Below, piece after piece: positions 7,152-9,538 of a stretch of 9,538 bases of DNA. Each line of letters opens with the position of its first letter. The first letter of the stretch is position 1. Source of the DNA: Oscillospiraceae bacterium (GTDB lineage: Bacteria > Bacillota_A > Clostridia > Oscillospirales > Ruminococcaceae); the NCBI GenBank assembly GCA_017414145.1, contig JAFPQL010000096.1:1-9538 (forward strand). The letters are read 5' to 3'. A program made the translations under genes and the position numbers. A model generated the notes under the pieces. That model saw nothing but the letters and a program-made list of their open reading frames with translations. It made no database searches and was not told the origin of the DNA.

Positions 7152-7265
7152 TTATTTCATTTCCTTTTCCCAGAAGCGGATGACATGGAGCCCGAGGCTT
7201 TCCGCGACCGCTTCCAGCTCTGCCGTTTCCTCCGCGGTGAGGGCGATTTTTGGGAAATTCTGCAT
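7152..7265 (-). CDS. 37-residue small protein, first gene of the flavodoxin operon
   Basis: ATG at 7265 follows GAGGAGG with 8 bases between, an excellent ribosome site. The product begins MQNFPKIALTAEE and ends GLHVIRFWEKEMK; it is acidic in the middle and probably helical (TAEETAELEAVAESLG), with a basic/aromatic end. No signal peptide, membrane segment or cysteines. I do not recognise the family. Position is telling: it lies between the operator-controlled promoter and the lipoprotein flavodoxin gene, with the next ribosome site starting 3 bases after its stop. It could be a small partner protein of the redox proteins, or a translated leader that helps load ribosomes. Confidence 0.65.
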   Translation of the reverse strand: MQNFPKIALTAEETAELEAVAESLGLHVIRFWEKEMK

Positions 7266-7325
7266 AATGCGTTCCTCCTCAGAGTTTGTTTGCGTGATGA
7301 ATGCGCAGACAGTTGGTTTGTATTC

Positions 7326-7338
7326 TGACACTGTGTCA
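7326..7338. promoter_or_regulatory. Operator palindrome O1 just downstream of the predicted transcription start
   Basis: Second exact copy of TGACACTGTGTCA. The identity extends to 17 bases (ATTCTGACACTGTGTCA at 7322-7338 and 7358-7374). Binding here would block promoter clearance, and binding at both sites would bracket the core promoter. Confidence 0.7.
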
Positions 7339-7346
7339 TTACAGAT

Positions 7347-7375
7347 GTTATAGCACCATTCTGACACTGTGTCAA
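7347..7375 (-). promoter_or_regulatory. Sigma-A-like promoter of the flavodoxin operon
   Basis: Read leftward, TTGACA (7370-7375) is followed after exactly 17 bases by TATAAC (7347-7352). Start of transcription should fall near 7340, giving a leader of about 75 bases before the small gene. The -35 box is embedded in one palindromic operator and the second operator begins just after the predicted start site. Confidence 0.8.
7362..7374. promoter_or_regulatory. Operator palindrome O2 overlapping the -35 box
   Basis: TGACACTGTGTCA is a perfect palindrome about its central base and shares five bases with the -35 hexamer TTGACA. An identical copy lies 36 bases away. Size and symmetry fit a TetR-family repressor site; no regulator gene is in the window. 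Confidence 0.7.
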
Positions 7376-7453
7376 TATGCGGCAGGCACATTTTTCAAAA
7401 TCGGCAATCCGCACAATTTGACTGCGGCGGATTTATTGAAATCAACCAAGCAA

Positions 7454-7491
7454 ACAGGCAGGCTCCCGCGGTTCTGCGGAAGCCTGCCTGT
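7454..7491 (-). terminator. Terminator hairpin after the rubredoxin-type fragment
   Basis: ACAGGCAGGCT (7454-7464) pairs perfectly with AGCCTGCCTGT (7481-7491), and CCGC/GCGG (7466-7469, 7476-7479) extends the stem past one mismatch. Read leftward it ends in TGTTTGCTT, a modest T tract. It begins 13 bases after the stop of the 7505-7861 fragment and would isolate the right-hand transcript from the flavodoxin promoter. Confidence 0.7.
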
Positions 7492-7504
7492 CTTATATGA
7501 TGTT

Positions 7505-7861
7505 TCATGCCTTGTTGAATTTCTCCTTGCCCTGCTTGCACCGCGGACATTTCCAGTCGTCGGGCAGGTCTTCAAACGCGACGCCGCCGTGCTCTGCCGG
7601 ATCGTACACATATCCGCGGATCGAGCAGACATATTTTCCGCTGGCCTTCTGTGCGGAGAAATCGACCTTTGCCGGCACCGTGGGAACCGGGTTGCCGAGG
7701 TTCATGACGCGTCTGGCTTCGAGATTTTCATAGCCCTGCGGCGTATGCGTTCCGCAGTACACGGTCGGGTTGCTGCGGATGAATTCGCGTACACGGTCGA
7801 GCGTCTCGCGGGCTGCGGCGCGGTTCAGTCCACCGGTACAAGCGGCGACCAGTCCAGCCCG
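7505..7861 (-). pseudogene. C-terminal remnant of an MBL-fold/rubredoxin fusion protein
   Basis: The frame is open from an in-frame TGA at 7862-7864 to the stop at 7505, 118 codons at most. Residues such as [30 protein letters not shown] and [11 protein letters not shown] look like the end of a metallo-beta-lactamase-fold hydrolase, where a THTP-type His motif lies near the C-terminus. The last 45 or so residues are a rubredoxin domain: [16 protein letters not shown], then [13 protein letters not shown]. Rubredoxin needs two CxxC pairs for iron; here the first reads C-S-I-R, so one ligand is Arg (codon at 7616-7618). Only GTG at 7762 could start in frame, and it has no ribosome site. The catalytic N-terminal part is missing and its place is taken by the lipoprotein gene, which overlaps out of frame. 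MBL identity is from motif memory and is the less certain half. Confidence 0.65.
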
Positions 7862-8274
7862 TCATCGGGCAGGATGCTGCCGCCGTCTGCGTCCGGGTCC
7901 GTTGCAGAAGCGGCAGTCGCTGCGGTTGTCCGGCGATCGGGGTCAGTCTTTGCAGATGCTGCGGTTCTTTCCTGTGCGGGCAGCTTTTCTGTAACGACAG
8001 AACCGGACGCACCGCTGACCGTAATATCAGCTTTCTCCGCAGCGGCAGAAGCTGCCGTCGTTTCGCTCTGTGCAGCTGCTTCCGTTGTGTTCATCGGGGG
8101 CGTTTCTTTGTCCGGAGCTGTTTCGGTTTCTGCATCTGTTGTTCCGGAAGCATCCTCGCTGACCGTTGCTGTGACCGCCGCTGTGCTGTCCGACAAAGGG
8201 GAACTGTCCGTCCCTCCCTCGCAGCCGCAAAGGAGCAGCCCCGCAAGCATGGCGGCTGTTATCATGTATTTCAT
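7825..8274 (-). CDS. Small Thr/Ala/Ser-rich lipoprotein of unknown function
   Basis: 149 residues from ATG at 8274, chosen because AGGAGA (8283-8288) is 8 bases upstream and the protein then starts with a lipoprotein signal: [18 protein letters not shown], with L15-C16-G17-C18 as lipobox. A longer reading from 8382 would run through the terminator and the upstream peptide gene and is rejected. The rest is low-complexity Thr/Ala/Ser/Glu (residues about 25-130), a typical cell-wall-spanning tether, ending [14 protein letters not shown] with no recognisable domain. Such tethers normally carry a folded C-terminal domain, so the gene may be truncated: its last codons overlap the MBL/rubredoxin remnant in another frame. 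Function cannot be assigned. Confidence 0.7.
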   Translation of the reverse strand: MKYMITAAMLAGLLLCGCEGGTDSSPLSDSTAAVTATVSEDASGTTDAETETAPDKETPPMNTTEAAAQSETTAASAAAEKADITVSGASGSVVTEKLPAQERTAASAKTDPDRRTTAATAASATDPDADGGSILPDDGLDWSPLVPVD

Positions 8275-8290
8275 ATCAAGTCTCTCCTGC

Positions 8291-8319
8291 AAAAGAGGCG
8301 GCAGGTGACCGCCGCCTCT
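8291..8319 (-). terminator. Intrinsic terminator between the 43-residue peptide gene and the lipoprotein gene
   Basis: AGAGGCGGC (8294-8302) and GCCGCCTCT (8311-8319) are exact complements with an 8-base loop. Read leftward the stem ends in TTTT (8291-8294). It starts 10 bases after the peptide stop and ends 3 bases before the lipoprotein ribosome site, so it could be full or partial termination. A rightward T-run (CATTTTT) is also present. Confidence 0.8.
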
Positions 8320-8329
8320 CATTTTTCTG

Positions 8330-8461
8330 TTACGGGATATGAATTTCACCGTTTCCGTTAAAGTCCTTGTGCTTTCCGGCATTTGTAAACGAGGTGGTGA
8401 TCACATCCTCGCTCTCGAATTCAATGATCTCCAGTTCCGGAGCAGTATAGATTTCTTTCAT
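8330..8461 (-). CDS. 43-residue peptide with YxxPxL motif, possible RiPP-like precursor
   Basis: ATG at 8461 follows GGAGG by 8 bases, and the gene begins 14 bases after the BspA-like gene stop. The peptide starts MKEIYTAPELEIIEFESED, continues VITTSFTNAGKHKDF and ends NGNGEIHIP. No cysteines, signal peptide or membrane segment. The acidic front half with Y5-x2-P8-x-L10 resembles the leader motif YxxPxL that RiPP recognition elements bind in lasso-peptide precursors, and the back half is different in character (Gly/Asn/His-rich), as in a leader-core layout. I recall similar short peptides (YxxPExE...EDVI-TS) as hypothetical proteins in Ruminococcaceae. No modification enzyme is in the window, so a RiPP role is only an analogy; coding status itself is well supported by ribosome site, spacing and terminator. 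Confidence 0.7.
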   Translation of the reverse strand: MKEIYTAPELEIIEFESEDVITTSFTNAGKHKDFNGNGEIHIP

Positions 8462-8475
8462 GATCAAATCCTCCA

Positions 8476-9480
8476 TTATTCAAATGTAATGTCGCAGGTC
8501 AGGTCTGCGCTGATATCCGAGCCGCTGGAAACGGTCACAACAAACAGCACGCTGTCTGCGGACGCTGCCGTATAATTGATGCTGTTCGAGATCATGCCGG
8601 TGTAATACTTGTTTGTTTCATAAGTATATTCCGTTCCGTCGTGGGTCGCGGTGAACTTTGCCTTGCTCTTGCCCGCAATCTCGGATTTCGGCGTGACAAA
8701 GACGAATCTTGTATAGTATGTGCCGTCCTTTTTGGCGGTCTGCTTGTATTTGCCGTCGGCAAGCGTCTGGTTCTTGGAAGTCAGATAGCCGGGGTTCTCT
8801 TCGCCGCCGTCTACATGGGCGTAGGACATATCAGTTTCAGAAGCATCGTATGCCGTTCCTGCGCCGCCTTTCAAACTGATGCAACCATTAAACATATGAA
8901 GCATATTATCTGGTGCTGTTACTTTTGCAGTACTCCACTTGTCAGAAACAATAATTCTTTCCAGGATCGGGCAGGACTCAAACATTGAACTCATATTGAG
9001 GACACTCGATGTATCAAGATCGCTCAGATCAAGCGTAACTAACTGTGTTGACGCAAACATATTTCCCATATCCTTGACATTTGAAGTGCTGCTCGGAAGT
9101 TTGACTTCAGAAAGTGATGAGTCGGCAAACATATTATTCATAGTTGTGACACTGGAGGCATCTGCTTTTGAAATGTCTATAGATGTTGCTTTGAATTTTT
9201 TGAACAAATTTCCGCAGTTAGCGGGAAGGATTGCACCCTCCTCTGCTACAACATATTGTACATCATCATTGGCTGCATATGCCTGAACATCACCTTTTGC
9301 GACATTCCCAGCGTTCAGCGTCAGTGTTTTGGTTGTCGCATCAAAAGATACTGTTTCACCTTCCGCACTTGCTGTGACAGCATAATCAAACAACGGCTCA
9401 ATGTTGTATGCGGCAGGCACCGCACCGCACAGGATTGCTGCCGCGCAGAACGCTGCAACTGTTTTCATCCGCTTTTTCAT
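8476..9480 (-). CDS. BspA-type (DUF285) secreted surface protein
   Basis: 334 residues. ATG at 9480 follows AAAGGAG with 9 bases between. A signal peptide occupies about 1-39 (basic MKKRMK, hydrophobic core, probable cleavage after TASA). Residues about 85-235 are DUF285 leucine-rich-type repeats marked by recurring M-x2-MF: VTTMNNMFADSS, VKDMGNMFAST, LDLSDLDTSSVLNMSSMF and DNMLHMFNGC, closing with the family's usual GGAGTAYDASETDMSYAHVD and GGEENPGYLTS. The C-terminal 95 residues are Thr/Lys/Tyr-rich beta-type sequence of unknown kind, without a sortase, dockerin or membrane anchor I can see. BspA-like proteins are surface proteins linked to adhesion. The repeat region (roughly 8880-9260) is plainly more AT-rich than the flanks. 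Upstream, TATATT (9503-9508, leftward) is a possible -10 but no -35 box is clear. Confidence 0.85.
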   Translation of the reverse strand: MKKRMKTVAAFCAAAILCGAVPAAYNIEPLFDYAVTASAEGETVSFDATTKTLTLNAGNVAKGDVQAYAANDDVQYVVAEEGAILPANCGNLFKKFKATSIDISKADASSVTTMNNMFADSSLSEVKLPSSTSNVKDMGNMFASTQLVTLDLSDLDTSSVLNMSSMFESCPILERIIVSDKWSTAKVTAPDNMLHMFNGCISLKGGAGTAYDASETDMSYAHVDGGEENPGYLTSKNQTLADGKYKQTAKKDGTYYTRFVFVTPKSEIAGKSKAKFTATHDGTEYTYETNKYYTGMISNSINYTAASADSVLFVVTVSSGSDISADLTCDITFE

Positions 9481-9538
9481 ACGCAGAACTCCTTTTCACA
9501 TGAATATAAAAAGGCGCACAAGCCCCTTGTTCGGACTC

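Noticed and set aside
5663..7183. A 506-codon rightward reading frame antisense to the flavodoxin operon
   Set aside because: It mirrors the codon bias of the leftward genes, has no ribosome site or recognisable motif, and is Cys/Arg/His-rich in the way of shadow frames.
7152..7391. Extension of the 37-residue gene upstream to 7391
   Set aside because: The extension covers the promoter and both operators, so it lies upstream of the predicted transcription start.
7301..8308. A 335-codon rightward frame over the rubredoxin and lipoprotein region
   Set aside because: It runs through a promoter, two operators and a terminator and is antisense to motif-bearing sequence.
8275..8382. N-terminal extension of the small lipoprotein to an ATG at 8382
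   Set aside because: It would overlap the 43-residue peptide gene and cross the terminator hairpin; the start at 8274 has its own ribosome site and a proper lipoprotein signal.

Overview
The window looks like a chromosomal stretch of a fairly G+C-rich, low-GC-phylum gut-type Firmicute of the Ruminococcus/Oscillospiraceae kind. This is an inference from protein style: an MltG-peptidase U32 pair, Thr/Ala/Glu-rich lipoprotein linkers, a BspA-type surface protein, flavodoxin clusters, and strong GGAGG ribosome binding sites. I could not run any database search.

Left part (1-4086, + strand). The tail of an unknown gene overlaps the start of mltG (endolytic murein transglycosylase). mltG is translationally coupled to a peptidase-U32-family gene carrying the four-cysteine signature. 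After a 173-bp gap with two hairpins comes a lipoprotein with a transglutaminase-like domain, read from a TTG start and closed by a textbook terminator.

Middle (4116-7375, - strand). A five-gene operon runs leftward from a strong sigma-A-like promoter whose -35 box lies in one of two identical palindromic operators. In order it encodes a 37-residue small protein, a flavodoxin anchored outside the membrane as a lipoprotein, a polytopic DUF4405-like membrane protein with two H-x13-H pairs (the diheme b-cytochrome pattern), an iron-sulfur-flavoprotein-type reductase and a cytosolic flavodoxin. I infer an electron-transfer module linking a cytosolic and an extracytoplasmic flavodoxin through a membrane cytochrome. 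The membrane protein ends in a broken formylglycine-generating-enzyme (FGE/SUMF1) domain joined to what looks like a flavodoxin tail, which suggests an ancestral deletion fusion. A 180-bp MITE-like inverted repeat sits on the end of the operon and supplies the stop codon of the last flavodoxin.

Right part (7454-9538, - strand). A BspA-type (DUF285) secreted protein with an AT-rich core is followed closely by a 43-residue peptide bearing a YxxPxL motif, then an intrinsic terminator, then a small lipoprotein. The 3' end of the lipoprotein gene overlaps the start of an open fragment that looks like the C-terminus of a metallo-beta-lactamase-fold/rubredoxin fusion. The rubredoxin part has lost one of its four metal-binding cysteines. 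No rRNA, tRNA, CRISPR array or transposase was seen.
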